This document shows, in pieces, positions 18,704 through 28,489 of a DNA stretch of 64,000 bases (position 1 is the stretch's first letter; each line of letters opens with the position of its first letter). The position numbers and the translations under genes were made by a program. This DNA is from Candidatus Nitrotoga sp. M5 (GTDB lineage: Bacteria > Pseudomonadota > Gammaproteobacteria > Burkholderiales > Gallionellaceae), in NCBI RefSeq assembly GCF_927904885.1, contig NZ_CAKMNW010000015.1, positions 1 to 64,000 on the forward strand, in the 5' to 3' direction. Below the pieces are notes generated by a model. It was given only the letters and a program-made list of their open reading frames with translations, ran no database searches and was not told the DNA's origin.

Positions 18704-20601
18704 ACAAAATCGAACAATTACGGATAAGCGGTAAGCTACCCAGCCCTAAAGGGGTAGCGCTGACCATTATGGAAATAAGCTTGCGCGAGAATGCGACTCT
18801 GAGCGAAGTGACTAAAGTGGTGCAAACTGACCCTGCCCTCTCCAGTCGCCTGTTGCGTCTGGTCAACTCGGCGACTGAAGCGAGTCGGCCATTGGCCTCC
18901 ATTAATGATGCGGTCATGCGCCTCGGTATGACGGTTGTGCGTCAAATGGCCATGGGCTTTTCCCTCGTGGATCAATACCACGAGGGTACCTGTCAGGGTT
19001 TCGACTATCAAGAGTTCTGGTCCCATTCCCTGTTTATGGCGTTGGCCAGCCAGGAATTGGGCAGCGTGGTACGGATTGGATCACCGGACGATTTATTCGC
19101 TTGCGGACTGCTAGCGCAGGTCGGCAAACTGGCACTGGCCACTGTCTATCCTGCAGACTACGCCGCCATACTGGAACAGCAGGCTAACGGGGAAGCCTTG
19201 CTAGCACTGGAACGTGAACGTCTGGAAGTGGATCACGACGAGATGACCGCTGCCATTCTGGCTGACTGCGGTATCGCCAAAGCGTTGGCGGAGCCGATTT
19301 ATTTCCACGCAGCCCCCGATCATGCTGATTTTGCCGAAGGTTCCCGGCCTTACCAATTGACTCATGTGTTCTATCTGGCCAGACGCATCGCCGATCTAGG
19401 TCTGGCTTCCGAAGCTGAACGCCATTGCAATATCTCTGAACTCCTGCGCCTTGGCGGCAAGATCGGCCTGGATGTAGAGTCTTTAGGTGAGTTATTCGAC
19501 CGAGTTGTGCGGCAATGGTGTGAGTGGAGTAAGCTGCTGAAGGTGATGGCGAACCCACTTCCGGCGTTCTGCGAAATGACCAGCGCTCCGTTTTTCCGTC
19601 CCGAGCAGGAGGGAAAGCCCCAGACGGCCTGCAAGCGGGTGCTGCTGGTAGAAGACGATCTTATAACGCGCACTATAATGGAAGGTGTGCTGAGCAAACA
19701 GTTTGGCTGCACGGTTTACACAGTCGAGAATGGCAAAGATGCCCTGACAATGGCTTTGGAGGTTATGCCCCAGATCGTCATCACCGATTGGCTTATGCCA
19801 GTCATGGACGGCTTGGAGTTCTGCCGCACACTACGCGCCACGGACTGGGGTCAGTCCATGTACGTGATCATGTTGACGGGCGTGGAGACAGAGGAGAAGA
19901 TCGTTGAGGCCTTCGAGGCGGGGGTTGATGATTATATGGCCAAACCGATGAAAATCCGCTCCTTGAACGCCCGCATGCGGGCGGCCCTGCATTATGTGAA
20001 GTTGCTGGAGGCATGGGAGCACGACCGGGCGCAACTCAAACAATTCGCCGCTGATTTAGCCATTAGCAACCGGCGGCTAGAACATACCGCGATGACTGAC
20101 CTGTTGACCGGGTTGCCCAACCGGCGAGCCGGCTTGGATGCGTTGACCAGGAACTGGAGCGCCTCCAAGCGCACCGGTCAACCTGTGGCAGCGATGATGA
20201 TCGATGTGGATTGCTTCAAGTCTGTTAATGACCGTCACGGCCACGCCGTGGGAGATCAAGTGCTGCAGGAAGTGGCTAGAGCAATCCAATCTTCCGCCCG
20301 AAAGGACGACAGCGTCTGTCGTATGGGCGGCGAAGAATTCCTGTTGGTGTGTCACAACACCGATCTTAGGGCTGCATTACTAACGGCCGAGCGTCTACGC
20401 AAGATGGTTCAGGCTCTGAAGATTAACATCAACGGCGTGGATATTCAGACTTCGGTCAGCATCGGTGTGGCTAGTCGAGATACAGATATGGAAGATCCAG
20501 ACGATATGGTTCTGGGCGCAGACAAGGCGCTTTACGCCGCCAAGCACGCTGGCCGGAACCGAGCCTGTTACTTTTCGCAGGGCAAGACTCATTGCGCTTG
20601 A
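18700..20601 (+). CDS. HDOD-receiver-GGDEF signalling protein
   Basis: The 633-residue protein has an N-terminal HDOD domain (about 10-210; LPSPKGVALTIMEIS, VVQTDPALSSRLLRLVNSA, SINDAVMRLGMTVVRQMAMG), a receiver domain (about 311-430; VLLVEDDLITR, phospho-site in VITDWLMPVMDG) and a C-terminal diguanylate cyclase with RMGGEEF at about residue 540 and an RKDD inhibitory site five residues before it. The HDOD domain lacks HD-hydrolase metal residues and probably acts as a scaffold. ATG 18700 overlaps the upstream stop as ATGA, making a three-gene signalling operon. Counted lines in this operon run 50-63% G+C against about 50% in glyA, so it may be an acquired block. Confidence 0.92.
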   Translation: MNKIEQLRISGKLPSPKGVALTIMEISLRENATLSEVTKVVQTDPALSSRLLRLVNSATEASRPLASINDAVMRLGMTVVRQMAMGFSLVDQYHEGTCQGFDYQEFWSHSLFMALASQELGSVVRIGSPDDLFACGLLAQVGKLALATVYPADYAAILEQQANGEALLALERERLEVDHDEMTAAILADCGIAKALAEPIYFHAAPDHADFAEGSRPYQLTHVFYLARRIADLGLASEAERHCNISELLRLGGKIGLDVESLGELFDRVVRQWCEWSKLLKVMANPLPAFCEMTSAPFFRPEQEGKPQTACKRVLLVEDDLITRTIMEGVLSKQFGCTVYTVENGKDALTMALEVMPQIVITDWLMPVMDGLEFCRTLRATDWGQSMYVIMLTGVETEEKIVEAFEAGVDDYMAKPMKIRSLNARMRAALHYVKLLEAWEHDRAQLKQFAADLAISNRRLEHTAMTDLLTGLPNRRAGLDALTRNWSASKRTGQPVAAMMIDVDCFKSVNDRHGHAVGDQVLQEVARAIQSSARKDDSVCRMGGEEFLLVCHNTDLRAALLTAERLRKMVQALKININGVDIQTSVSIGVASRDTDMEDPDDMVLGADKALYAAKHAGRNRACYFSQGKTHCA

Positions 20602-21137
20602 AGCAAATGGTAAAATCATTGATGTATCGGCCAAAAAATTTTACCGTGCTCGAATTGCTAATGCAAAACGCGGCGTTTTCGCGGCTTGTCTGCTTACTCC
20701 AATTCATCACAATATGGCGTTACTCTAAAAAATAATCACCTACATATAAACTAATGTGCTGCACTCAAATTTTTTTCTTGTGTCTTGTCGTGCTTTGAAA
20801 TTTGAATTTTGAGAGGAGCCCTTGAACCTGAATGTGCAAAATTTGTTTCTACTCGGTACCATTTTATTTGCACTGTAATCCTCATCGAGGTTGAATTTTA
20901 CGCTGTCAATAATCTTGGGCAGCGACAGGCTAGTGTAAATTGCGCGCGCAATATTGCAGAGTTTCTCGCTTGGTTCGCGAATGATTCTGACTGAACAGTC
21001 TCCATACTTCGGCGGGTGCATGGCAAAGTCAGGTAAAATTATTACGCGACAGCTCCTGAGTATTTTTGAGAGCGATTATTATTCCATTTCAGCACATGCA
21101 ACACATTGTTCAATAATTTGGTTTTGAATTGAGGACT
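20602..21137. other. Intergenic region with R1 copy 3
   Basis: This 536-base gap between co-directional genes holds R1 copy 3 (20630-20821). The remainder, 20822-21137, shows no gene; it presumably carries the ybeY promoter. Confidence 0.5.
20630..20821 (-). repeat. R1 dispersed repeat, copy 3 (near full length)
   Basis: On the plus strand: GCTCGAATTGCTAATGCAAA, CGGCTTGTCTGCTTACTCC, CATCACAATATGGCGTTACT, ACCTACATATAAACTA, GCACTCAAATTTTTTTCTTG, then AATTTGAATTTTGAGAGGAG. Each block has its counterpart in copies 1 and 7 in the same order, and the right end is the inverse of GGTGCCTCTAAAATTCAA. Confidence 0.8.
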
Positions 21138-21605
21138 ATGGCTACGCATAAATTATCCCTGTCGGTTCAATATGCGGTCGAGGGGATGAGCTTGCCTACA
21201 CGTCAGCAGTTCCGCCGTTGGATAAAGGCTGCATTGCAACGTGATGTGCGCATCGTGTTACGTGTCGTAGACGAAATAGAAGGGCGTGCGCTGAACAAAC
21301 AATTTCGCGGCAAAGATTACGCTACTAACGTACTTACGTTTACTTACGCAGATATGGACCAATTGTCTGATACTGCCGTTTTTCTGTATGGCGATATCGT
21401 GATATGCGCGCCAGTGGTGGAGCAGGAAGCATGTGAGCAACACAAGGATTTGCGAGCTCACTACGCTCACCTCGCCATCCATGCCGCCCTGCATTTGCAA
21501 GGGTATGACCACGAAAATGAGCAGGATGCCGTCATAATGGAAACGCTGGAAACCAAGTTACTGGCAAAATTAGGGCATGTTGATCCTTACAAATTTCAAG
21601 TTTAA
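21138..21605 (+). CDS. ybeY: Endoribonuclease YbeY
   Basis: The 155-residue single-strand endoribonuclease acts in 16S rRNA 3' maturation and ribosome quality control. The zinc site is visible as H115-x3-H119-x5-H125 in IHAALHLQGYDHE, preceded by the RGKDYATNVLTFTY and YGDIVIC strands. An in-frame TTG at 21129 is possible; ATG 21138 is preferred and follows GAGG closely. The usual phoH partner upstream and corC-type gene downstream are absent; instead both flanks are gaps with R1 repeats. Confidence 0.94.
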   Translation: MATHKLSLSVQYAVEGMSLPTRQQFRRWIKAALQRDVRIVLRVVDEIEGRALNKQFRGKDYATNVLTFTYADMDQLSDTAVFLYGDIVICAPVVEQEACEQHKDLRAHYAHLAIHAALHLQGYDHENEQDAVIMETLETKLLAKLGHVDPYKFQV

Positions 21606-22066
21606 TAAGAGTTTTTTATAGATAAATAATCTTAAGTGTGATTTTTAAAGAACTCTCCGTTCCTCTCTAAAAATCCATGTTTCGTCTCAATATGGCGTTA
21701 CTAAAAAATATCACTTAAGTATAAATTGTATATAAGCTAATAATCTACGAAGTAGAGGCTCGCAAATACATTTGGCGCGCAGTCAATGAGTAATGAACAA
21801 GCCCTCGTGAGTGATGCCTTCGGCGGTTTGCTGCTCAGGTCGACTAGACAGTTACTGAAGCGCGGCGAATATATTGTGATCGACGATTTTATTTTGCTGT
21901 GTTACAGCGTCATAGACGCAACTCCATTTATGACCGGTGAGATGCGAGTTTACTGCGTGATGTAAGATTTATAGTGCTTGTGCTCATGTGGCTGTAACAA
22001 GTTTGTTCCCAGCCAACGTGATAAAATAAGTGCCTTTCCCCTTCATTGACCTATTGGAAATCCATC
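21606..22066. other. Intergenic region with R1 copy 4
   Basis: The 461-base gap between ybeY and glyA contains R1 copy 4 at 21660-21745. A 59-codon open frame at 21786-21965 (start MSNEQALVSDAFGG) has no ribosome-binding site and was not recognised; it may be noise or a gene remnant. Confidence 0.45.
21660..21745 (-). repeat. R1 dispersed repeat, copy 4 (deleted form)
   Basis: TCCTCTCTAAAAATCC goes directly to CGTCTCAATATGGCGTTACT, then AAAAAATATCACTTAAGTAT and TATATAAGC. Compared with copies 1, 3 and 7 the segment containing CTCGCAAAATTG and TGTCTGCTTACC is missing. Copy 5 at 29788 has the same deletion. Confidence 0.7.
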
Positions 22067-23311
22067 ATGTTCTCTAATAAAAACACTATTGCTCATTCCG
22101 ACCCTGAATTATGGACAGCTATCCAGGATGAAAGTCGCCGCCAGGAGGATCATATTGAGCTGATCGCTTCAGAAAATTACACCAGCCCAGCCGTGATGGA
22201 AGCGCAGGGCAGCAAGTTGACTAACAAGTATGCCGAAGGGTATCCCGGAAAGCGCTACTACGGCGGCTGCGAATACGTGGACGTAGCGGAACAACTGGCT
22301 ATTGATCGTGTAAAGGCTTTATTTGGTGCTGAATATGTCAATGTCCAACCGCATTCCGGCTCGCAAGCCAATCAGGCGGTATACTTGGCGATGCTCAAGC
22401 CGGGTGACACCATTCTTGGCATGTCGCTGGCGCATGGTGGGCATCTGACTCATGGCGCTTCTATGAATCTTAGTGGCAAGCTGTATAACGCCGTTACTTA
22501 TGGCCTCAACGAAAAAGAAGAGATTGATTACGATACAGTGGAAAAGCTGGCTCAGGAACATAAGCCCAAGATGATTGTTGCTGGTGCTTCCGCCTATTCT
22601 TTGGTGATCGACTGGAAGCGTTTCCGTGCCATTGCCGACAGCGTGGGGGCATATTTGTTCGTGGACATGGCTCATTACGCCGGACTGGTGGCGGCCGGTT
22701 ACTATCCCAGTCCAGTAGGTATTGCTGATTTTGTCACCAGCACCACCCATAAGACGTTGCGTGGTCCACGTGGCGGTATTATCTTGGCTAAAGCGGAATT
22801 TGAAAAAGTGCTTAATTCTGCGATATTCCCTGGTATACAGGGAGGTCCCTTAATGCATGTAATTGCCGCCAAGGCCGTGGCGTTTAAGGAGGCAATGACC
22901 AAGGAATTTAAAGAATGCCAAAAACAGGTGATTGATAACGCCCGCGTAATGGCCAAAGTGTTACAGGAACGCGGCCTGCGCATAGTGTCTGGGCGTACCG
23001 ACTGCCATATGTTCCTGGTGGATTTGCAATCCAAGCATATAACCGGCAAGGACGCTGAGACGGCGCTGGGACGAGCGCACATCACGGTGAACAAGAATGC
23101 TATCCCTAACGACCCACAAAAACCGTTCGTTACCAGCGGTATTCGCATCGGCAGCCCGGCAATGACTACGCGTGGTTTTAAAGAATTGGAAGCGGAGAAG
23201 CTGGCGCACCTGATTGCGGATGTACTCAATGCGCCGAATGATGATGCGGTGATAAGCCGTGTAGCTGAGGATGTGAAGCAGCTATGTGCGAAATTTCCAG
23301 TATATGGTTAG
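22067..23311 (+). CDS. glyA: Serine hydroxymethyltransferase
   Basis: The 414-residue PLP enzyme interconverts serine and glycine with transfer of a one-carbon unit to tetrahydrofolate. Key segments are [34 protein letters not shown], the PLP-binding [14 protein letters not shown] lysine loop and [15 protein letters not shown]. The frame is open from 22046, but ATG 22067 with GGAAA eight bases before it matches the family start ([15 protein letters not shown]). It precedes nrdR, as in many proteobacteria. Confidence 0.97.
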   Translation: MFSNKNTIAHSDPELWTAIQDESRRQEDHIELIASENYTSPAVMEAQGSKLTNKYAEGYPGKRYYGGCEYVDVAEQLAIDRVKALFGAEYVNVQPHSGSQANQAVYLAMLKPGDTILGMSLAHGGHLTHGASMNLSGKLYNAVTYGLNEKEEIDYDTVEKLAQEHKPKMIVAGASAYSLVIDWKRFRAIADSVGAYLFVDMAHYAGLVAAGYYPSPVGIADFVTSTTHKTLRGPRGGIILAKAEFEKVLNSAIFPGIQGGPLMHVIAAKAVAFKEAMTKEFKECQKQVIDNARVMAKVLQERGLRIVSGRTDCHMFLVDLQSKHITGKDAETALGRAHITVNKNAIPNDPQKPFVTSGIRIGSPAMTTRGFKELEAEKLAHLIADVLNAPNDDAVISRVAEDVKQLCAKFPVYG

Positions 23312-23431
23312 AGGTGCAGCGGCAGGAAAAAAGGTTAAGGAAAACCGGAGGGCTTTAATTCTTTGTTCATTTCGGTGCGCCTCAATTTCCGTTTTTCGAT
23401 TGCCGCTTCTTGTTTTTTATTCTTCAACCCG

Positions 23432-23911
23432 ATGAAATGCCCGTTTTGTAAAGGGCCCGACACTCAAGTGGTGGATACACGCGACAGTGAGGAGGGAGAT
23501 AGCATTCGCCGCCGCCGTCGCTGCCTATCTTGCGAAAAACGCTTTACCACCTTTGAGACAGTCGAGCTGCGAATGCCCCAGGTGGTCAAACAGAACGGTG
23601 TGCGCGCTGAGTTCGATGAAGAAAAGCTGAACACCAGTTTTAATCGTGCATTGCATAAGCGTCCGGTTCCTACAGAACTGGTGGATGCGGCCATAGATCA
23701 CGTTATACAACGAGTGTTCGCTCTTGGTGAACGTGAGGTCGACTCTCGGCAAATCGGCGAGATGGTGATGACGGAATTGTTGCGGCTGGACAAAGTGGCC
23801 TACATTCGTTTCGCGTCGGTTTACAAAAGTTTCCAGGATGTTAGAGACTTTTCTGAGGCGATCGAAGCGGTGCGCAAATCGCCTGTAAAATCCAAACCGC
23901 GAGTGAGTTAA
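23432..23911 (+). CDS. nrdR: Transcriptional repressor NrdR
   Basis: The 159-residue regulator represses ribonucleotide reductase genes in response to ATP/dATP. It begins [20 protein letters not shown], a zinc ribbon whose second pair is CLSCEKRF, followed by an ATP-cone domain ([17 protein letters not shown] ... [19 protein letters not shown]). The frame opens further upstream, but the zinc ribbon defines the N-terminus at ATG 23432. No clear ribosome-binding site is visible. It sits between glyA and ribD with only two bases between its stop and the ribD start. Confidence 0.96.
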   Translation: MKCPFCKGPDTQVVDTRDSEEGDSIRRRRRCLSCEKRFTTFETVELRMPQVVKQNGVRAEFDEEKLNTSFNRALHKRPVPTELVDAAIDHVIQRVFALGEREVDSRQIGEMVMTELLRLDKVAYIRFASVYKSFQDVRDFSEAIEAVRKSPVKSKPRVS

Positions 23912-23913
23912 AG

Positions 23914-25026
23914 GTGCTGTCCACTCTAGATAATTCGTGGATGGCTAGCGCATTGCGACTGGCAGAGCGCGGTCTGTATACCACCAGCCCCAATCCGAGA
24001 GTCGGTTGTGTGCTAGTGCGCGATAACAAGATCGTGGGAGAGGGTTGGCACCAAAATGCTGGCGAACCTCATGCTGAAGTGCATGCATTGCGTGCAGCTG
24101 GCGAGGCGGCGCGCGGTGCAACTGTTTACGTTACGCTCGAGCCTTGCAGCCACCAAGGCAAAACGCCTCCTTGTGCCGACGCGTTGGTTGGTGCAGGCGT
24201 GACACGTGTGGTGGTAGCAATGCAAGACCCTAATCCGCAGGTGGCAGGAAAAGGTATGGAAAAATTGCGCGCTGCAGGTATCGAGGTCGAGTGCGGATTG
24301 ATGGAAGTTTCGGCGCGCGAACTTAATATTGGATTTTCCTCACGTATGACACGTGGCATACCGTGGATACGCAGCAAGATCGCCATGAGTCTGGATGGAC
24401 GCACGGCATTGAATAATGGTATGAGCCAGTGGATTACTGGTGCAGCAGCGCGACAAGATGTGCAACACTGGCGCGGGCGTTCCTGCGCAGTGCTTACTGG
24501 CATTGGTACAGTGCTGGCTGATGATCCGCAGCTTAACGTACGTGAACTGGATTTGGCCATACATGAGATTAAATTCGTGCGTCAGCCATTGCGTGCGGTG
24601 TTGGATAGCCAGCTGCAGTTACCGCTAACGGCACGAATTCTGTGCGGAGGTAATGTGGTGGTTTACACTGCAGCACAAGACTTCCAAAAAATTGTCGAAC
24701 TCGAAAAATTGGGTGTGCGCGTAGCTGTGTTGCCAGATGAGTGTGGGCGTGTAGATCTAATTGCGATGCTGCGCGATCTGGCTGTAAACGGCTGCAACGA
24801 AGTGCTGGTGGAAGCGGGTAGTATCTTGAATGGCGCGCTGCTCCAAGCGGGGCTGGTAGATGAATTGGTGCTGTATATTGCACCGCAGTTGCTTGGTGAT
24901 GTGGCGCGCGGCATGGCGCAACTGGGTGAATTTACTATGCTGGATCAGCGCGTGGAATTGGAATGGCAGGATGTGCGAAATGTCGGCAAAGATATGCGTA
25001 TCGTGGCACGAGTACGTCATAAATGA
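23914..25026 (+). CDS. ribD: Bifunctional riboflavin deaminase/reductase
   Basis: The 370-residue enzyme deaminates the pyrimidine from GTP cyclohydrolase II action and then reduces its ribosyl side chain. The N-terminal deaminase carries the zinc site HAEVHALRAAG and EPCSHQGKTPPC; the reductase domain starts about residue 147 with WIRSKIAMSLDGRTALNNG. GTG 23914 is taken as start because it gives the family-typical few residues before WMASALRLAERGL; an internal ATG at 23941 is the alternative. It is close behind nrdR and begins the riboflavin gene group. Confidence 0.95.
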   Translation: MLSTLDNSWMASALRLAERGLYTTSPNPRVGCVLVRDNKIVGEGWHQNAGEPHAEVHALRAAGEAARGATVYVTLEPCSHQGKTPPCADALVGAGVTRVVVAMQDPNPQVAGKGMEKLRAAGIEVECGLMEVSARELNIGFSSRMTRGIPWIRSKIAMSLDGRTALNNGMSQWITGAAARQDVQHWRGRSCAVLTGIGTVLADDPQLNVRELDLAIHEIKFVRQPLRAVLDSQLQLPLTARILCGGNVVVYTAAQDFQKIVELEKLGVRVAVLPDECGRVDLIAMLRDLAVNGCNEVLVEAGSILNGALLQAGLVDELVLYIAPQLLGDVARGMAQLGEFTMLDQRVELEWQDVRNVGKDMRIVARVRHK

Positions 25027-25251
25027 ATGTTTGCTTGTTCTGATTAGATTTAGAGATGTTTTCGGGAAAATGGGGATCGATCCAAATGCAGTAGATGAAT
25101 AATAAATATTAATCCACATGTGACCTGATATTGAACAAAATTTTACTAAATTGATTCTGTTTTAATTGAGTTTCTTGTGCAAGTCAAACGTTAATGGGAA
25201 GAGTTTTGGAAATCGTAAAGTTGTATGCACCCAACGAAATCAGAGTGCAGT

Positions 25252-25845
25252 ATGTTTAGTGGCATCATCGCAGACGTGGGCACCATTGAGTGTACGGAAA
25301 ATTGTGATGGAGGTTTGAATCTCTCCGTAGTCACTCGTTCGCTGGGCATAGAGGACGTACAGCTTGGCGACAGCATTGCAGTGAACGGTGTGTGTCTGAC
25401 TGTAGTAAAAATTGATGGCAATCGTTTCAGTGCAAACGTGTCGCAAGAAACATTGAATTGTACGGTCGGGCTGGAGGTGCAGGGTAATCGCGTCAATCTT
25501 GAAAAAGCGCTGCGCTTGGCAGATAGGCTGGGCGGGCATCTGGTGAGTGGCCATGTGGACGGTGTGGGCGAGGTGGTGGAATTTTCAGATCTCGTCGAAA
25601 GCTGGAAGCTAAGTGTGCGTGTACCGCAATCATTGGCGAAATACATCGCGGTGAAAGGCTCCATCACAATTAATGGTGTGAGCCTGACAGTGAATCAGGT
25701 GGAAGGTGATGTGTTCAGCGTGAATTTAATTCCGTATACATTAGAGGTGACCACACTGAACGAGTTAAGTGCTGGGGATAAGGTCAATGTGGAAATTGAC
25801 CTTATTGCGCGTTACGTTGAACGTATTATGCAAGCACGGGGTTAG
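25252..25845 (+). CDS. ribE: Riboflavin synthase alpha chain
   Basis: The 197-residue enzyme dismutates two molecules of 6,7-dimethyl-8-ribityllumazine to riboflavin. It has two homologous lumazine-binding barrels: the first from MFSGIIADVGTI with IAVNGVCLTVV, the second with GHVDGVGEVV and ITINGVSLTVN. The start at 25252 is set by the universal MFSGII beginning; nine extra in-frame codons upstream are not part of the family. It ends one codon before ribBA. The 225-base gap from ribD holds no FMN riboswitch that I could recognise. Confidence 0.96.
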   Translation: MFSGIIADVGTIECTENCDGGLNLSVVTRSLGIEDVQLGDSIAVNGVCLTVVKIDGNRFSANVSQETLNCTVGLEVQGNRVNLEKALRLADRLGGHLVSGHVDGVGEVVEFSDLVESWKLSVRVPQSLAKYIAVKGSITINGVSLTVNQVEGDVFSVNLIPYTLEVTTLNELSAGDKVNVEIDLIARYVERIMQARG

Positions 25846-25850
25846 TGAAC

Positions 25851-26945
25851 ATGACAGATATTGCACCGATACAAGAAATAATTGCTGAAATCCGTGCCGG
25901 ACACATGGTAGTCCTGGTGGACGAGGAAGACCGTGAAAACGAGGGCGACTTGTTGTTTGCCGCCGAATTCGTTACGCCTGAGAAAATAAATTTCATGGCC
26001 AAGCATGGGCGCGGACTGATTTGCCTTACACTGACAGACACACATTGCAAGCAGCTTAACCTGCCTTTAATGGTGCGCGACAATGGTTCCCCGTTGGGAA
26101 CCAATTTCACACTTTCCATTGAAGCGGCGAGTGGGGTGACGACGGGGATTTCTGCAACCGATCGTGCACGCACCGTGCAGGTTTCCGTGAATAAAAATGC
26201 CAAACCTGCAGACATCGTGCAGCCGGGACATATTTTTCCGCTCATGGCGCAAAAAGGTGGTGTGCTGGTGCGCGCGGGTCATACCGAAGCGGGTTGTGAT
26301 TTGGCGCAATTGGCGGGGTTGACCCCCGCTTCAGTTATCTGCGAAATCTTAAAAGATGATGGCGAGATGGCACGCTTGCCTGACCTGATAGAGTTTGCGA
26401 AACTGCATAGCTTGAAAATCGGCACCATTGCCGACCTGATCGAGCATCGTAGCCAGCATGAGAAGCTTGTCGAGCGCGTGGCAAAACGGTCAGTACAAAC
26501 TGCTTATGGCGCATTCGATCTAATCAGCTATGTGGATAAAACTACGCAGCGCACCCATTTGGCTTTGGTAAAGGGTGACATCCAGCCGCAAGTTGAGACG
26601 CTAGTGCGTGTGCATGAACCACTGTCAGTGCTGGACTTTATGGAGCAGGTAAGTTTCACAAATTCAATCAGCGTGCATGATGCGATGCAGAAAATTAGCC
26701 ACTCATCCGCGGGGGTGTTGGTGTTATTGCATCGCAACGAAACCTCGAGTGATTTGTTGGCGCGTGTTGAAGTGATGCCTGAGACGCACCATATCCCCCA
26801 GTGGGATTTGCGTAGTTACGGTATCGGTGCGCAGATTCTACGCGACCTGAATGTCGGCAAAATGCGTCTGCTTGCTACACCGCGCAAGCTGCCGAGTATG
26901 GCGGGATTTGGTTTGGAAGTTGTTGGTTATGCACCGCACGAATAA
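25851..26945 (+). CDS. ribBA: 3,4-dihydroxy-2-butanone-4-phosphate synthase with degenerate GTP cyclohydrolase II domain
   Basis: The 364-residue protein has an intact RibB domain (residues 1-200) with [19 protein letters not shown] and [13 protein letters not shown], which makes the four-carbon precursor from ribulose-5-phosphate. The second half aligns with RibA by position ([16 protein letters not shown] ... [19 protein letters not shown]) but lacks the three zinc cysteines and the DCG segment needed for GTP cyclohydrolase II activity. Such RibBX forms are common in proteobacteria, so a separate ribA should exist elsewhere. ATG 25851 is preferred over GTG 25845, which overlaps the ribE stop. 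Confidence 0.93.
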   Translation: MTDIAPIQEIIAEIRAGHMVVLVDEEDRENEGDLLFAAEFVTPEKINFMAKHGRGLICLTLTDTHCKQLNLPLMVRDNGSPLGTNFTLSIEAASGVTTGISATDRARTVQVSVNKNAKPADIVQPGHIFPLMAQKGGVLVRAGHTEAGCDLAQLAGLTPASVICEILKDDGEMARLPDLIEFAKLHSLKIGTIADLIEHRSQHEKLVERVAKRSVQTAYGAFDLISYVDKTTQRTHLALVKGDIQPQVETLVRVHEPLSVLDFMEQVSFTNSISVHDAMQKISHSSAGVLVLLHRNETSSDLLARVEVMPETHHIPQWDLRSYGIGAQILRDLNVGKMRLLATPRKLPSMAGFGLEVVGYAPHE

Positions 26946-27037
26946 ATAAGGGACATTTCCAGTTACTACTCATCACGTTACAAGCGCTTTTAGCCTTTCT
27001 TGACAAAGGTAAGCTGGGCGAGCTATCAGGAAAAAAA

Positions 27038-27490
27038 ATGAAAGAAATCGAAAAAAGTCTGAACGGCGCAGGAATGCGTATTGGCATCGTACAAAGCCGC
27101 TTTAATCCTGTGGTTTGCGAAGGTTTACTGGCTGCCTGTCGTGGGCAGCTTGTCCAGCAAGGTGTGAGCGATGAAGACATCACGCTGGCAAGCGTGCCGG
27201 GCGCATTGGAGATACCACTGGTGCTGCAATGCATGGCTCAAAGCGGAAGGTTCGACGCGCTTATAGCGCTGGGCGCGGTCATTCGCGGGGATACTTACCA
27301 CTTCGAAATTGTAGCTAATGAGTCCGCGCGCGGGGTGAGCGAAGTACAACTGCATGGCGGTTTGCCCATCGCCAATGCCATTCTTACAACCGATGTCGAT
27401 GAGCAAGCAGAAGAACGCATGAATATTAAGGGCACGGAAGCTGCGTTAGTGGCGATCGAGATGGTAAATTTATTGAAGGATTTGGCATGA
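27038..27490 (+). CDS. ribH: 6,7-dimethyl-8-ribityllumazine synthase
   Basis: The 150-residue enzyme condenses the pyrimidine and four-carbon precursors; it usually assembles into pentamers or icosahedral shells. Family motifs are [43 protein letters not shown] (with the catalytic histidine) and [21 protein letters not shown] site precedes the ATG. Its stop overlaps the nusB start as ATGA, the standard ribH-nusB pair. Confidence 0.97.
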   Translation: MKEIEKSLNGAGMRIGIVQSRFNPVVCEGLLAACRGQLVQQGVSDEDITLASVPGALEIPLVLQCMAQSGRFDALIALGAVIRGDTYHFEIVANESARGVSEVQLHGGLPIANAILTTDVDEQAEERMNIKGTEAALVAIEMVNLLKDLA

Positions 27491-27963
27491 CTGAACCAGC
27501 CACCCAAGCGAAAGTGGCTCCCAAAAGTTCGCGCCGCCGCTCACGCGAACTCGCTTTGCAGGGCATTTATCAATGGCGCTTGACGAGTGATGATCAATTA
27601 CAAATCGAAAAACAAATTCGCGCTGAAAAAGGAGTAGGTCGTTACGATGTAGAGTTTTTCAGTAAGCTGCTGCGTGGTGTGCTGACCCATCATGCCGATC
27701 TTGAGACGGTAGTTGCCATGCATCTTGATCGCACCTTGGATGAACTTAGCCCAGTTGAGTTTTCTGTGCTGCTAATCGGTGCCTACGAATTAATATATCT
27801 TTCAGAAATTCCCTATCGTGTGGCTATCAACGAAGCGGTAGAGCTCGCCAAAATTTTTGGTGGTACAGACGGGCACAAGTTCGTTAACGGCGTGCTGGAC
27901 AAAGTGGCCGCGCAAGTTCGCACAGTTGAAGTAAGCGGAAATAGCGGCAAAATTGTCACTTGA
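27487..27963 (+). CDS. nusB: Transcription antitermination factor NusB
   Basis: The 158-residue RNA-binding protein acts in antitermination of rRNA operons. It has [19 protein letters not shown] at the N-terminus, [17 protein letters not shown] in the middle, and [20 protein letters not shown] near the end. Translationally coupled to ribH. The thiL gene that often follows is absent; a 526-base gap comes next. Confidence 0.96.
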   Translation: MTEPATQAKVAPKSSRRRSRELALQGIYQWRLTSDDQLQIEKQIRAEKGVGRYDVEFFSKLLRGVLTHHADLETVVAMHLDRTLDELSPVEFSVLLIGAYELIYLSEIPYRVAINEAVELAKIFGGTDGHKFVNGVLDKVAAQVRTVEVSGNSGKIVT

Positions 27964-28489
27964 TAGTGGGTGCAGGCGCATCAAGCCGTGCAAGGTAAAT
28001 AAATCAATTCACCATTCGAACCACGGACCCCAGTTTATCGCTCTTGCGCGGCACCATTGAGCGTGGAGTGACCGCATAAGCAGCCCTGGTGAAGCAAACC
28101 CCGCTTCGCATAAGTCACTGAGCTGGAGGCCGCTTTTGTAATCAAATTCAATGTCTTATCTTCCTGTCCCGCAGCGTTCTTAGAGCTACCTGACGACCAT
28201 CTAGTCATCGCAGAAATCGTACGAAAAAAACCAGATCTATGTGTTAAGCGTGTTTATAAACAGGCGAGGCTTGACAGATATCGCAAGACGTTTATTATGT
28301 TGCGGGCAATTTACATGAACAATAACGATTTATATTCGTGTTATATTGACAATGACGATTTATATTTATAGTCTGATTATCATATGCATCGTAGCTGTGG
28401 TTTTAATTTGTATGTAACTGCACCTGTACATGCTTATATTTTTCTATAGTAAAGAAACGGTTGGAGCCTATATAAAAGGAAATAAATTA
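27964..28489. other. Intergenic region with paired direct repeat upstream of the DUF2490 gene
   Basis: No gene was recognised in these 526 bases. AATAACGATTTATATT at 28321-28336 is repeated as AATGACGATTTATATT at 28351-28366, exactly 30 bases apart (about three helical turns). A TTGACA at 28346-28351 overlaps the second copy and a TATAGT at 28367 could be its -10 with a short 15-base spacer. The pair looks like operator half-sites for the gene at 28490. Confidence 0.45.

Noticed and set aside
21786-21965. 59-codon plus-strand frame before glyA
   Set aside because: No ribosome-binding site and no recognised similarity.
25027-25251. FMN riboswitch ahead of ribE
   Set aside because: The conserved AGGGU...CCGAC-type FMN elements were not seen in the 225-base gap.
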